From Hyposmocoma kahamanoa (lineage: Eukaryota; Arthropoda; Insecta; Lepidoptera; Cosmopterigidae): a DNA stretch of 64,000 nucleotides. The DNA lies in the NCBI RefSeq assembly GCF_003589595.1, contig NW_020653855.1:4530060-4594059 (forward strand), read 5' to 3'. This document shows positions 50,885 to 62,574 of the stretch, piece by piece (position 1 is the first letter of the stretch; each line of letters begins with the position of its first letter). The notes under the pieces are model-generated. The model was not told the DNA's origin. It did no database searches and worked only from the letters and a program-made list of their open reading frames with translations. The position numbers and the translations under genes were made by a program.

Positions 50885-51205
50885 ACAACTCGGACCCACT
50901 TCTATCTACTGTCGTTTGTACACCTAGTGTTAAAATGATCCCTGTAACATTTCGGACCGTCATTTCTCGGATTCGGAACTGGGGGGCTACTCTTGATCTC
51001 CGTCTGACATCCGTCCGAAACAATTACAGTGAAATAAGTAATATTCGATAAAATTAAAAGACAAGTATCCAGTATGAAGGTTCATACGCATCACGCGTCT
51101 TTTCATTTGGTCAAGTATTGTTTATTTGGCAGTAATTGTTTCGGACGGATATCAGAAGGAGGTCGAGAGTGTACCCCCTGACACGAATCGGACGTAGTGC
51201 GTTAA
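50885..51205. mobile_element. Inverted-repeat element J
   Basis: The arms 50966-51027 and 51131-51200 are imperfect inverse copies (CGGATTCG...GGGGGGCTAC, GATCTCCGTCTGACATCCGTC and CGAAACAATTAC against the right arm). The 5' part (50885-50965, TCGGACCCACTTC and CACCTAG...AAAATGATCCCTGT) recurs at 57875-57975, and the right end recurs near 59365-59405. Confidence 0.6.
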
Positions 51206-51830
51206 TGCTTTAAGACAAGTCTTTACAATAAATTGCAAAATGAAATGAATTTATTTAATTCAAACTTGTAATTACGACAATTGAAGACTCCAAAGAATTC
51301 TTTTAACTGTAATTTCGCCATTGTTATTTTTCCTTTTATTAAATATTAAATGTGGTTTTATGTTTTTTCCTTTCTTCCGCATGTTAATCATCTTTTACGA
51401 TGTATAAAATACAAACACATGAAACAAGTTTGTTTCTATAAAAGGTTTTTGAGCTGACTCTACGCGATGTCACGTCGTTTCACAGCCCAGCGCCCTCGGG
51501 CAATGCTTTGTTTACTTTCACATTATAATGCACACATTTGCATGGTGGATCCAAAATAGTGTATTGTCCAAGGTCACCATTAACTATACTCTATCGTAAA
51601 GTATTCTTTACCTACTTACGAGATATTTATTTTATTTCACAATTATTGTAGCCGACTCAATATATTTTAATTAAATATTTATGTTATTTACAAACATTTT
51701 ATTACGTACAGTAAAAATAACTTGTTATGAAATTAAGCTTTGTTCATTTATAAACATGGCGCGACCGACAAATCCATTGTACTTGTTTTGCATTCGATTC
51801 TTTCTTAACCGCCAATTCGACGCGAATTGT
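51206..51830. other. Unassigned region
   Basis: No recognised feature. Confidence 0.35.
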
Positions 51831-51834
51831 TACG

Positions 51835-51950
51835 CGATAACTCTTTTTTTTTGTTGGAAAGAGGGTACTTCATTAGTGTCCCCATTTAAATTTGAAGAAA
51901 ATATTTCACCTCCAAGGGTGGAAAACCAGGGGATCAATGACCTTTGAGGC
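51835..51950 (+). mobile_element. MITE-B fragment
   Basis: GCGATAACTC, TTTTGTTGGAAAGAGGGTAC, CCATTTAAATTTGAAGAAAAT, CACCTCCAAGGGTGG and CAGGGGATCAATGACC. The ends are missing. Confidence 0.7.
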
Positions 51951-52084
51951 CACCAGCCAAACGTATATAGCTAGCTCCTCAGTCGTCCCCTTTTTTAATT
52001 TATCATGATAATTTTTTGGCATTTTTAAGTTAATTGAATGTCACCATGTTTGACCACCATGATATTCTATTATTTTTGTGAAAT

Positions 52085-52305
52085 TACTCCGCTAGTTTGT
52101 TATAATTATTAATACAAAGATCGACGAATATATAGAAAAAATTCCTTCGTTCCGGCTGTATTCGTACCAACATCTTCCCGCAAAAAGTGCCTTACAAATT
52201 TTTCTATGCGCTTCTTGCAGATCTAAGTTTTTGGTTTTTAACGACTTTTTTACCGTAGCGCCATAAAGTACTTTTACAGCTACCAGCGGCACTTTATGCA
52301 CAGGA
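52085..52305 (-). mobile_element. SINE-G inverse copy
   Basis: TAGTTTGTTATAATTATTAATAC, GATCGACGAATATATAG, AAAAAGTGCCTTACAAATTTTTC, GTAGCGCCATAAAGTAC and TACAGCTACCAGCGGCAC. Confidence 0.6.
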
Positions 52306-53635
52306 ATTATTTAATAATTATTCGACCTAAACTTGATAATCATTACCACTAATTCATTAACGTCTAAATTTCTTAAGCTCAAAAGGCAAAAGCTGCGCCT
52401 GTAACTGCCGCTATAACGGGTCATGGTCCATAATAATACACACCTTTTCAATCTCGGTATCACGGACAGCTTTCTATGCAAAGGACTTTCTATGAAAAAT
52501 TTCTACGAAAGAATGGAAACTGCCGCGATACAGTATTATCAAATATCGTGGCCACGAAGACTGGTAACACCCTGATGACCTCATTGCTCTTGCTTCTATA
52601 TACCAAACAGACCACAAAACAATAACCTCCAGTATCGTCCTGAGCCGACGTGCGAACACAGTATAACAACACACAAGCAGTGTAACTCCATACAAATGAA
52701 TCAGTGTACGGACGCAGATATTGGCATAATCTCGAGCGGCATTCATTTACAGAATTGAAGCGTTCGCTCTGTGTTTAAAATATTTCTGTATGACAAAGTT
52801 ATAATTTTTTCTTTACAAATGTTTATGTGTACACAAACACGCATTTCATTCCTATTTCAAGATCATACTACCATAATCGGGATACTAATCCGTGATTCTG
52901 GTTTCAAGTACTGCATTTGACAAAGATTCTTTCAATATAGCACGTGAATGTTGCAACCTACAGGTACAACTAAAATAATGACGTGACAACTTTAAAATCT
53001 GAGAGACGTGAAGGCTGATTGACGCGCTGAACAGACGGGAGTTGGACTACTTCTCTTAATGTACTATGATGCGAGTCCACCTGGGCGCGCTCTTAGGCCC
53101 GCCACTTACCTTATTATATTATTGGTTAAGAGCCTTTGGCTCGACTCGCCCCTTTGTCCAGTGGCGCAGTCAACGGTAGCTGCCAAATATCCTTCAAGCG
53201 ACCTTCTTTAAGAAATTCAATATATTTTTAATAAAAAGCATTTTATTGGTCAAAATTAATTTCGTAAAATTAATTTATTTTTAACCACTGACGCAAAAAA
53301 AGTTAAAAGTTTCAATACTTTCTGTGTTTCTGTTTGTAGCGTCATATCTCCCAAACGGATGCCTCGATTTTCAACTTTTTTTGAAGGATAATTTAATTAA
53401 GATGGTACTTAGCTACATTTCTTGGGCCTCTGCTGTTTAAAAAACAACACTATTTCCAGTTAGTGTAAAGATATATCATTAATTTAAAATTTATTTTACT
53501 TCCACGTATTCGATCGACTTGGACACTTCAGCATAGAATAGGATACGTTAATTTGCCAGAATACAGTAATCACATAGGTCATAAAGTACAATCGGGTACA
53601 TTGTATTCAACCTGCAAGCAGATGTGCAAATAGTA
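52306..53635. other. Unassigned region
   Basis: Several short frames without resemblance. 53080-53170 is GC-richer (GGGCGCGCTCTTAGGCCCG) but unclassified. Confidence 0.35.
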
Positions 53636-53639
53636 ATAG

Positions 53640-53795
53640 GATTGGTGAAATTACAGGCACTTGGTACTACTCAATTTATGTCTCAGATATTTGCGATTTA
53701 AAGCTCTGAGTGGTACTGCAACTGTTGGACAGGCATCAGGCAGACCATCAGGTGCACAACTTGTGCGACCCATTACTAGATATTATAAAAAAAAA
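53640..53795 (+). repeat. Rpt-A 3' half
   Basis: TTGGTGAAATTACAGGCACTTGG, TATTTGCGATTTAAAGCTCTG, GCAGACCATCAGGTGCACAAC and CCATTACTAGATATTATAAAAAA. Confidence 0.78.
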
Positions 53796-54335
53796 ATGTT
53801 TAGTCTCTATAGTTTCAAATTAATGTTATTCTTATAAATAACTTTATGGCTATGAGGTTGGTATAAAAGATTCCTAATTTTTGCTCTAGTTTGCCTTTGA
53901 ATGACTTCTCCGTGTATTTTAAAATAATGAGAATGAGAGTGGACAAATACGCAAATAACATTAATGTACATGCATGGCAAACGCAATATGTTTAGCCTTT
54001 TCAGCAACTGTCATCGAACCATGCAAATCACTTGAATACACTTCTTCTGGACCTTAAAAGCTCTTTCTATACTACTGAGTTGCCCCACAATACATTAATA
54101 TGGTTAACTTCTTATCGTTTTATAAACAATTGCAAACATTTTCGAAAACTGTATGTATGATGACATTCAAACAAAACATTTAATGTGTCATAAAAATAGA
54201 TTAATGCTTCCCATATCTAGATTAATCATTAAATTAGTCATGTCCAATAAAATGTATAATAGCTGCTGTACTAAAAAACGAAACCAACGATAGAATATTT
54301 AAAACTAAAAGACATGCTAATACATAAATGTGTGT
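53796..54335. other. Unassigned region
   Basis: No recognised feature. Confidence 0.35.
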
Positions 54336-54339
54336 GTAT

Positions 54340-54745
54340 TTTAGACAACTACACGGGGAACATGGATCTTATGCTCAGGTTGAACCATGTCCGGAGATTC
54401 TTAAGTCACGAATTACGCCTTCGTCCAGATGGTCGCTTTCCCTGTATCTTCCCTTGCATAATTAGTCGGAGTAGGTCATATTTATCATAACGCATTTACT
54501 CAAGACCTCTAATTTATTATTCACCACCTGCAATGCTCTTTCATTGGACCCTCTATCCGTCCACGATATATTTAAAATTCGTCTGTAGACCCTCATTTCA
54601 AAGGCTTCGAAACGAATGCTCATATTTTGAGTTAAGATCCAGGACTCTACGCCATACAGACGAAGCGAAAACACGTAGCAACTTGCCAAACGCATCCTGG
54701 TAGAGATCTTCAAGGTTCGATTCCAGAGTAGATGACTCAACTAGA
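54340..54745 (-). pseudogene. RTE-type LINE C-terminal remnant
   Basis: The minus-strand frame holds MRLASCYVFSLRLYGVESWIL, IRFEAFEMRVYRRILNISWTD and NNKLEVLSKCVMINMTY. Downstream, LCKGRYRESDHLDEG resembles the usual IIQGKV/GKR...WL end of these elements after mutation. A C-terminal RT fragment with no catalytic residues. Confidence 0.78.
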
Positions 54746-55495
54746 AATATTGTACTATATAATTTTTCTGTATATATGTGGAAGCTTTTAATTGGCATTT
54801 CTTTGCATACTTAGATATGTAATTTGTAAAAGTAGCTGTAAGCTCCCCAAATAAAATAAAATAAAATAAAATAAATAAATAACACCTCGTACACCATTGC
54901 AATGCAAATAAACATGTTGAATGTTGAACTTGATCTGATGCTGAAACCAGGACAACTGCAGACTACCCATCTCCTCAACTATTTACAGACTTGTCGAGAC
55001 TTATGAAATTGGACTCGAACAGTTGTTACGGATAGTGACTTCGACTTTTTGGAGCACATTGCTTTGCATCAGGGGTTTTATTTTAACTTAAGTGTTATTA
55101 TGCCCCGCTACCCACTACCCGCTTGAGCAGGATAGTCTGGAAAACATACCTGTACGCTACAAAATCGGGGTAAACTCCAGCAGAATCCCAAACCCGTTAT
55201 TATATACATATACAGAACAGAAAATGTTTAACCGAAAACCATAATCGGATTCTGTGCAGCGATCTCAATCAAACCGGATTTGCTTTCACGTCCATTTGTA
55301 GATGTCTCGGATGACAGATAACTAAGATTGATCGTTTACGGCGCATCAAACTACACACAGTCTTCAACATCAGCGTACCTTTACAAAAAAATATACTCAT
55401 TCGTAAGGTAAAAATCCCTGACTATCAAACTCAAAGGGTTAATCTTTGTAATTAAACATTTGTACATATATTTCGTTTGCAATGTAGGTACATAC
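54746..55495. other. Unassigned region with (ATAAA)n
   Basis: A clean (ATAAA) array lies at 54851-54885. Nothing else recognised. Confidence 0.5.
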
Positions 55496-55499
55496 ATTT

Positions 55500-55752
55500 A
55501 GTACCAGTAGTTCTGCAGCAGTAATGTCAGCATTACTGTTTTCCGGTTTTGAAAGGTAAGGGTGCTGGTGAAATTGCAGGCATATGGGACTTGTCAACTT
55601 ATGTCTCAGGGTGACGGGCGCAGTGGCAGTGCCCCTAAGATCTTTGCAATTTAAAGCTCTGACTGGCACTGCAACTATTATGGACAGGCGTATAGCTTAC
55701 CATCACGCGCACGTCTTGTTCATCCCGTCACTTGATAATACAAAAAAAGAAG
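55500..55752 (+). repeat. Rpt-A copy
   Basis: CTGCAGCAGTAATGTCAGC, GTTTTCCGGTTTTGAAAGG, AATTGCAGGCATATGGGAC, CCCCTAAGATCTTTGCAATTT and CCATCACGCGCACGTCTTG to CGTCACTTGATAATACAAAAAA. The head is truncated. Confidence 0.85.
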
Positions 55753-57185
55753 TGTTGCATTGCCCCTGACGTTTTAGAGACAACCACTGGTCAAGAGTCT
55801 AGCGTACGGAATATTGACGTAACTGTAATAAAGATATTTATGCTTTAATCGCAAACAAGTCTTATCAAGATTGTTCTTTATTGAAAACAAGAAACTATTT
55901 GTTTTAACGCTATGCATTTTAGAGTCTGTGAATTGTCAATGTCCAAATCTTTTAGACATTGAAACTAAACAGAAATACCGAGTCCAAAGTACTTAATATA
56001 GCTTTTTCTACATAAAACACAAAATATCTGCCGTTTGACAATAATCAACCTTATTTCACTAAAGTTAGGTTGCGTTTAAGATTAATAACAAACAATATAA
56101 ATAACATTTCTGCTCCACTTTTGAATTTCAATTTTGTCAGCATCAAAACTCATCGTGAAATGCACCTTGAATTATTTACCGCGTCGTTGAAAGTGGAAAT
56201 TAATAATTTGACGGCCTAACATCGTGGTGCCCTCTATGCGGATAAGAGTGAATTAAGTTAAAATTCACTATAGCGGAACGTCGTTTTGTCGATGGCAGTG
56301 GGGCGGCCATCGTAACGGCTCCGTGACAGTCATATGCGTACCAGACCTGGGACGAATCGCTCTAGTTCCACTCAATCGATGTACCTACGCGTAAATTAAT
56401 GTTGACTTCTGTTTCGTGATAAATTTGGTAAAATGGTGGTGACCTGATTGTATTGATAAATAAAATTAAAAGACCATACATTAAATAACTTGTGACTGAG
56501 TGGTTGATTCAATTATTTTATCTACGCACATATCATAAGCCCGTAGCGAGCTTGTGAGAACGTTTTAAAAAACCGCAAATTACGAAAAGCATAAAGATAA
56601 ACTGTTTAGTTAGAACAAATTTCTTATCTGTGAAAATGTTATTATTGCTTCATTAACATCGAATTAATTAATGTTATTATATTTAAATTTCGAACATTTC
56701 TGAAAAACAAAACAATTTGATTAGACCTCAATTCTAATATCAGTCGAGATTAAGTTTTATTCGAAATGAAATGTCAATAGCAAATAATTTTGACAAATTT
56801 CACACATTACTTGATATCGAACTAATTATATAGGTGGGGCTGTTTGTATGTGAATTAAATAAAAACTACGGTGTGTGACATGCGAGAGAAAATTTTTTAT
56901 TTGCCGCCATTTCGCCAGTCGTAACACGCGGTTCCTGAACACATCACAGAGAGCTTATAATATATGTGTAGATAAAGCAGTGTATGTAACTGTACAAAAT
57001 TAGGCATTAGAACACTCGTGAGATGTTTTTAAGAGGCCCACTATCGTATTTTAATGCCTTTCATTATGTAACAGTCGCATAAACTATTATTATCTACCCC
57101 ACCTAGTACTACCTACATAAAACAATGAGCAGTTTTGACGAAGGCCTCAGCGCTTTTAAATTAAATAAAAAAAAGATTTAAATAT
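55753..57185. other. Unassigned region
   Basis: 56205-56410 is GC-richer with no coding motif found. The rest is AT-rich and featureless to the eye. Confidence 0.35.
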
Positions 57186-57194
57186 TTTGAATTA

Positions 57195-57260
57195 ATAATA
57201 AACGGCCGGATCGAAGGAATTTTTTCTAAGTGTTCGATCTTTGTTTTAATAATTGTAACA
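57195..57260 (+). mobile_element. SINE-G tail fragment
   Basis: ACGGCCGGATCGAAGGAATTTTTTC, GTTCGATCTTTGTTTTAATAATT. Confidence 0.6.
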
Positions 57261-57589
57261 AATAATAAACAATTATCATTTATTTTTAAATTCTTTAATA
57301 ACGATTTAGTTTTGATAGACGCACGCCTGAGGACTCTTCCGATCTTGTCTGTAACACTCATAGATATTATTACTATCTATAGTAACACCTATCACGTAAG
57401 ATAAAATGGCAGGTCTTCAGTCGACTGTTGGTGGTTTCACACCGTCTATGGCAGCATGTAGCGTAAATTGGAATGTTCCTTGTAAAAAATTTAAAAATAA
57501 GGTATTTAATTAATAACATTCGTAAATATAGTAACAAATATAGTACTTTGCATTAATATAAGACGTAACTTGTTGATGACTTTACCACA

Positions 57590-57728
57590 TCAGTCAACTG
57601 TGACCATGGTACCTGTAAAGGGCCCGAAACGTTGGTTTATTTGAAAAAACAAATATACGCGATTTTATTGCGGAAAAACAGTTTCATTTCCTATGTGTAA
57701 CAATCGCGAAAACCTAAGAACTAGTAGA
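57590..57728 (+). repeat. Hairpin-F right arm
   Basis: TGTGACCATGGTACCTGTAAAGG, CCCGAAACGTTGGTTTATTTG, ATATACGCGATTTTATTGCGG, CAGTTTCATTTCCTATGTG and AACAATCGCGAAAACC. Contiguous where the 27.2-kb copy is split. Confidence 0.75.
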
Positions 57729-57799
57729 TAAGAGTTACTTTCGCATTTATAATATTATTAGTTTGGATTATTAATTTTAAGTGTGGCTCCAACCTATTG

Positions 57800-57975
57800 T
57801 TTTTTATCTGTTTAGCTCAATGGTTAACCGATAGAGCATCCGGTTCTGCATTCGACATCTAAAAAATTCGGACCCACTTCGGATGTCGCTTGTGCACTAA
57901 ATCCGAGAAAATAGCTTGTACACCTAGAGACAAAATGATCCCTGTGATATTTTGGACCGCCATTTCTGGGTCGTT
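57800..57975. repeat. tRNA-like fragment plus element-J fragment
   Basis: 57812-57860 reads GTTTAGCTCAATGGTTAACC and GATAGAGCATCCGG, a decayed tRNA-like A-box region. 57875-57975 shares TTCGGACCCACTTC, TGTACACCTAGA and AAAATGATCCCTGT with 50885-50965. Confidence 0.5.
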
Positions 57976-58735
57976 TACAGATAACCTCCAAAATGTGTCC
58001 CTTTCAATAACTTTTATGTTATTACATTAATGCTAAGCATTATTTATTTAATATGATTGATTGCTTACTTAGTCTGTGTTACACATAAAAAGACTACTTT
58101 ACTACGTCACAGTAATAAATAAAATTAAAAAAGTGGGCAATTTCTCATTCATGGGAGCCGGTTCCACGTCGCCCAAATTATAAGAAACGAAGAAAAAATT
58201 AAGCACTCGAGGAAATCGCAATATTTCCTGTCGAGGATAAACTCTAATAACTTACACGTCGAATACATACCGTAACATTCCAATTTATTATAAACAAACA
58301 TGTTTTCTTGGGAATACAAAATGTGTTTCAATTTTTCTTATCATTAGTGTCAATTCAACTAAAAACCTCCTAATAACAAAAGTTCATACCGCATCACCTT
58401 CACCCTTCGTACACATGAGAAGGGGCTCCTTTCGGATTGGAGTATACACAGTGAAGTAACTTGTGCATCTCCGTTTTAGCAAAAAATCGACTTAAATGCC
58501 AATTTCAGCGCTAGTGACTAAATCGTTCTCATTCATGTAAAGCAATCTATCTAAATAAGTATTAAGTAATAGTTTCATAAACTTTATTGCACATCAATTA
58601 GACAAAAGGAACTTTAAAATCCATGCACTTTTATAACGGTCCAGCATATTTTTACACGCTTGACAATTGAAAATGTATCCAGATATCATTATTGTCGCTC
58701 TCATTGTTGTCTATTTTTAAGTCTAATAGTTACTT
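57976..58735. other. Unassigned region
   Basis: No recognised feature. Confidence 0.35.
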
Positions 58736-58767
58736 TAAGCCAAACATTTACTTGAAATATAACAATT

Positions 58768-58915
58768 AGATGGTGATAGTGGTGGTGATGACGGTGGTGA
58801 CGATGATGATGGTGACAATGATGATGACGATGATTGTGAATGTGAATGGTAATGATGCTGATGATAATGGTGACCACGATGATGATGTTGATGGCGGTGA
58901 TGGTGATATATTGAT
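58768..58915. repeat. Degenerate GAT/GGT trinucleotide repeat
   Basis: About 150 bp of mixed GATGGTGAT and GATGATGAC words. Both strands give open frames (Asp/Val-rich plus, His/Ser-rich minus), which are by-products of the repeat. Confidence 0.85.
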
Positions 58916-59865
58916 GTACAAAAAAGTTTATATGACATTAACAACATACTTTTCCGGATTTATTTATTAATTACATATAGATATATAGATGATCTTACAC
59001 GGATGAGAAGGATTTTGATACAAGAAGTTATGTTAAAATATTTGTTACATGTTAAATGTTGTTAAATGTTCTTTTGTGAACGATAAAATGTGTGTTGTAA
59101 TAATAATTTCTCATTACTGTGCCGTCGTTTTCATTTAAGTTTATGAGAAAATCATTCGTGTTACTGCAATCTCATTCGTGTGACCTAAAATATAGTTTTT
59201 TGTTGTATTTAACTTAAATATTTCTGTGATTTTATAATCATTGACATTGCTTGAACTTATTTGTACGTTTAAGACCTTAAAACCAAAAGAAAAAAGGGTT
59301 TTACAAAAATCACTCAAAAAGTGCCATTGAAATTCGGAAAGTGAAATTCACCCTGCTCAGATTATACGAATCGGATGTAGCGCGCAAACGCTCTAATATC
59401 ATATTTTGTTGTCCAATAAAGTTTAAATAAAAAAATAAGATATCTCAGCCCACTAATCGGTCAACACACTAGTATATTTTTATGCTAGACAACCTTTCGT
59501 TCTGTATGTGACGTAGAAAAGCAGTATTACACTCAAAATTCAAAGCTTAACCTAATAAATTTCTAACCAAATTCGCATGAAACTAGCAAAATTTTCCACT
59601 TAGTGTGATATTATGTGAAATGATCGGGTGATACTTTTAGACTAGGCATTATGATTTGTATTAGTGGTGGCTGAATGAATGTAGATCTGCATATGGAATT
59701 ATATAAAATAGTATTGTAAAAATAGAGAATATCTTGGTTGTTCTAGAAGAAGCTTCGATCTGGGTACACGTAGTAAAGTTTTATTTATATTAATTTTCCT
59801 TGTTTCTCATTGAAATGTGCCTCTCGCTAGGCTAACCCACGGCTACGACCCTTACACTTAGCTTT
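58916..59865. other. Unassigned region
   Basis: 59365-59405 matches the right end of element J (ACGAATCGGATGTAGCGCGC). Otherwise nothing. Confidence 0.4.
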
Positions 59866-59869
59866 AAAT

Positions 59870-60056
59870 AAGATCTAAGGGACACTGCCACTGCGCCCGA
59901 CACCCTGAGACATAAGTTGATAAGTCCCATTTGCCTGTAACTTCACAAGCATCCTTACCCTTCAAAACTGGAACTCAGTAATGCTGATACGTAAGGTGGT
60001 ACTAATTCCCTGGACCAACTCTTTCACAAGGAGCTCTACTGCTACTTGTTGTCTGT
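59870..60056 (-). repeat. Rpt-A copy
   Basis: AAGGGACACTGCCACTGCGCC, CTGAGACATAAGTTGATAAG, CCTTCAAAACTGGAACTCAG, GACCAACTCTTTCACAAGGAG and CTCTACTGCTACTTG. The tail half is missing. Confidence 0.8.
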
Positions 60057-60560
60057 ACGTCAAATATTTTTCCAAGTACATCGAACACCCAATAGCGAAT
60101 ACAAGTATCCATGTGAAGTGCCGCTATTAAGTGTATAATCACGTAAGCGCCCCGGATACATTATAATCAGTGATTGGAATTAAGGGAGTAAATTTACTTA
60201 AAGTATGAACATTTCTTATTATGGACATACCCATTTCGTAATCAATGCGTATAAAATTTAATTTTTTACTGTTTATTTAACGTTCCAAGATACAGATTAA
60301 TATATATAGATTATTTTTTAATTTGATTTTTAATAAGGGAATAACATCTACTTTACGTGGCACAAACCGTAACATTACGAGAAATAATTGGTTCACGTCT
60401 GTATGCTTAACTGATAAGTTATTGGAGGTTACCTATCCGTAGTCCGAAATGACATTTTCCAGAAATAACGTTTGCCCGAAATTTCATAACCTCGAAAGTA
60501 ATTTTGAGAGGAAAATGTTTTTCTTTTAAACCTAACTTAACCTAACCTAACCGAACCTAA
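60057..60560. other. Unassigned, ends with CCTAA words
   Basis: 60525-60560 contains AACCTAACTTAACCTAACC and TAACCGAACCTAATCG, a short imperfect run like the insect telomere repeat CCTAA. Confidence 0.5.
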
Positions 60561-60639
60561 TCGTGTCTTTGCGACAAACATCGAACATTATCCTGAAAGA
60601 ACAACGGTTTCGTTATAATTTGGTTTGCGGTGTAATGAA

Positions 60640-61520
60640 AATTCGAATAAAGGTTATTTCGGAAAAAAAATTCGAGTTTGTGATACCGCTATTCAAGGCA
60701 CCTTATAATATGACAGTCGTTGGAACTCTGAGGATTAATAAACAAGAAATTCCTGAAAAACTAAAGAATTCCAAGTCTCGCTCTATTGGTGCATAGATGT
60801 TTTATTTTGACGGTGATAAGAAATTAGCTTCGTACAAAGCTAAATCAAACAAAATTGATTTTGTTTTATAGACAATTCATGATTAACCTAATAGAAATGA
60901 AAATACAGGAAAACCAGAAATCATGCAGTTTTATAATAGTACAAAGGGTGCAGTCGACATAGTAGATCAAATGTTTTCCAATATATGTACAGGGTCAAGA
61001 GCACGTCAAGCTTGACACTTTAGATTTAAATCCAATTCCATGCAGCTTACGATAAGAACGGTCCAACGTACAAAGTGTCAAGCTTGGCATGCTCTTGACT
61101 ATACTAACCGGAAAACCACAAGATGGCCGATGTGTTTGTTCTACAACATGCTTAATTTATCTATTATTAACGCTTATGCTGTCCACGTTCCTAACAACAT
61201 AAGAAATAAGAATAACTTCGGCGCGATTTTGTTTTACAATTAGGAGACAACAACGTGCCATTAAGGCCATAATACAGAATATTTTGAGAGATTCATCCAA
61301 TGTAGAAGCTCCAGCTCATTCTGTATCTAACGTGCGCAAAATCTGCTACCTGGGTCCGTTTAAAGCTACAAGAATGACGAAACACCGTTGCATGAAATGT
61401 AATCAAGCAATTTGTAGCTCCCACGATATTGATATATATGTAGTCGCTGTGTGGAATAGTGTTTTTATTAAATTTTATTCTTATTTAGTTCATAAGCAAC
61501 GCAACTTTCGTGTCATATAA
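60640..61520 (+). pseudogene. piggyBac transposase remnant
   Basis: piggyBac-family transposases excise and insert elements at TTAA. The recognisable order is MTVVGTLRINKQEIPEKL (about 60708-60765), MFYFDGDKKLASYK, then MQFYNSTKGAVDIVDQMFSN (60922-60984, including the conserved VDxxD acidic pair). It continues TNRKTTRWPMCLFYNMLNLS and NAYAVHVPN (61100-61200), and a C-terminal zinc-binding region RKICYLGPFKATRMTKHRCM then CNQAICSSH (61337-61427). Frameshifts and stops break it into pieces, and the N-terminal half, including the first catalytic Asp, is not found. A 106-bp inverted repeat interrupts it. Non-functional. Confidence 0.88.
60994..61099. mobile_element. 106-bp inverted-repeat insertion inside piggyBac
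   Basis: GTCAAGAGCACGTCAAGCTT at the left and its inverse (two mismatches in 28 bp) at the right, ending GCTCTTGAC. Removing it joins the transposase frame as SNICT then YTNRK. No obvious duplication except possibly TA. Confidence 0.78.
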
Positions 61521-61529
61521 CAAATTACT

Positions 61530-61740
61530 ACTTTTAACCGACTTCAAAAATAGGAAGAGGCTTACAATTCGACTGTATGTTCGCGCGATATTCGTCATTT
61601 GTGAACCTATTTCGATGATCCCATGTGGTCCCATTTAAATTTAAAGAAAATATTCTACCTCTAAGGGTGGCAAAGTATGGGATGAAAGACTTTTGAGATC
61701 AGTTTTTAGGGTTTTTTTAGTACTCTGTGCTGATAAATAT
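61530..61740 (+). mobile_element. MITE-B, internally deleted copy
   Basis: TTTTAACCGACTTCAAAAATAGG, TACAATTCGACTGTATG, GTGGTCCCATTTAAATTTAAAG, CCTCTAAGGGTGGCAAAG and TTTTGAGATCAGTTTTTAGG, ending AGTACTCTGTGCTGA. Confidence 0.78.
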
Positions 61741-61814
61741 TTTTGATGATATTTAAGTTTTTGAATGCGAAGTCCGCACGACGAATGTTCAGTTACTATG
61801 TATCTGTGAATATA

Positions 61815-61960
61815 GTTTAGTTGAAACAGGCACGTGGGAATGTGTCTGGGTGACGCACGCTGTAGCGGTGTTCCTCAGATCTTTGCAATTGAAAGCTCTG
61901 AGTGGCACCACATTTGCTATGGACAGGCATGTCGCTTTACACCAGATACACGATGTTCTA
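61815..61960 (+). repeat. Rpt-A fragment
   Basis: TTGAAACAGGCACGTGGGA, TTCCTCAGATCTTTGCAATTG, GCTCTGAGTGGCACC and GGCATGTCGCTTTACACCAG. Confidence 0.75.
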
Positions 61961-61964
61961 CAAT

Positions 61965-62262
61965 TCAATATTCTGCATGCTCCCCGCCACTCGAAAAAGC
62001 GAGGGATAATGGATGCGTTGCAGCAGCATTGGGAGAGTTTGTAGTGATAGGAGTGTATTTTCTCCCCTAATGAACCTCTCTAGAATTTGAGACGTTTCTT
62101 GTAGAGTTGGGGAACATGATTGGGCAACGTCACCCCCGCCCTACACTCGTCCTATGGGATTTTAATGCCAAATCCCTGTCATGGGGGTCCTCAGTAACAG
62201 ACGCGCGTGGTCAGCAGTGCTTCAAGAAGAGGATTGTTTGTTCAAAGTTTGTGCGAGCATCT
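61965..62262 (+). pseudogene. LINE APE-endonuclease fragment
   Basis: Readable as LGEFVVIGVYF, then after a one-base shift EFETFLVELGNMIGQRHPRP, TLVLWDFNAKSLSWGSSVTD and ARGQQCF. The WDFNAKS segment corresponds to the conserved GDFN(A/S) box of LINE apurinic-type endonucleases (here the first Gly is Trp). Probably from an R1/Jockey-group element; the rest of that element is absent. Confidence 0.78.
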
Positions 62263-62385
62263 AAGACTTAGTTTTTCGGAATTTATGTGGGAAATTTAAT
62301 TTTAAATTCATCATGAGCTTTTCGGTGTAGAAAAACATCGTTTACAAACCTGCACATATCTGCAAAGTACTCGTAACTATATAGG
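62263..62385 (+). mobile_element. SINE-S2 fragment
   Basis: AGACTTAGTTTTTCGGAATTT, AAATTCATCATGAGCTTTTCGG, AAAAACATCGTTTACAAACCTG. Confidence 0.65.
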
Positions 62386-62409
62386 CTAAATATAAAATGG
62401 TTATTCACA

Positions 62410-62574
62410 TTGACTTACAATTATATGGACGTCGGGTCCGCGCTAAAAAGTGTCCGAACTTATAGGGCGTTAAAATCGTATACAGAGCGTCATTCACGCT
62501 TTAGTCTTCGTTTGTTCGACTGACAGCGAAGCAAGCAAAATTAGACAGTACTGCGATGACATTACAATTTAAAT
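62410..62574 (-). mobile_element. hAT-type MITE-I, second copy cut by the gap
   Basis: CATTGACTTACAATTATATGG, GTCGGGTCCGCGCTAAAAAG, TCGTATACAGAGCG and CAGTACTGCGATGACATTAC. It is the inverse of 41140-41298 and its other end lies in the N run. Confidence 0.8.

Noticed and set aside
58735..58970. His/Ser-rich and Asp/Val-rich proteins on opposite strands
   Set aside because: Both frames are translations of one GAT/GGT microsatellite.
60525..60560. Interstitial telomeric (TTAGG)n array
   Set aside because: Only about four imperfect units. Too short to call, and such CCTAA runs are frequent in insect DNA.
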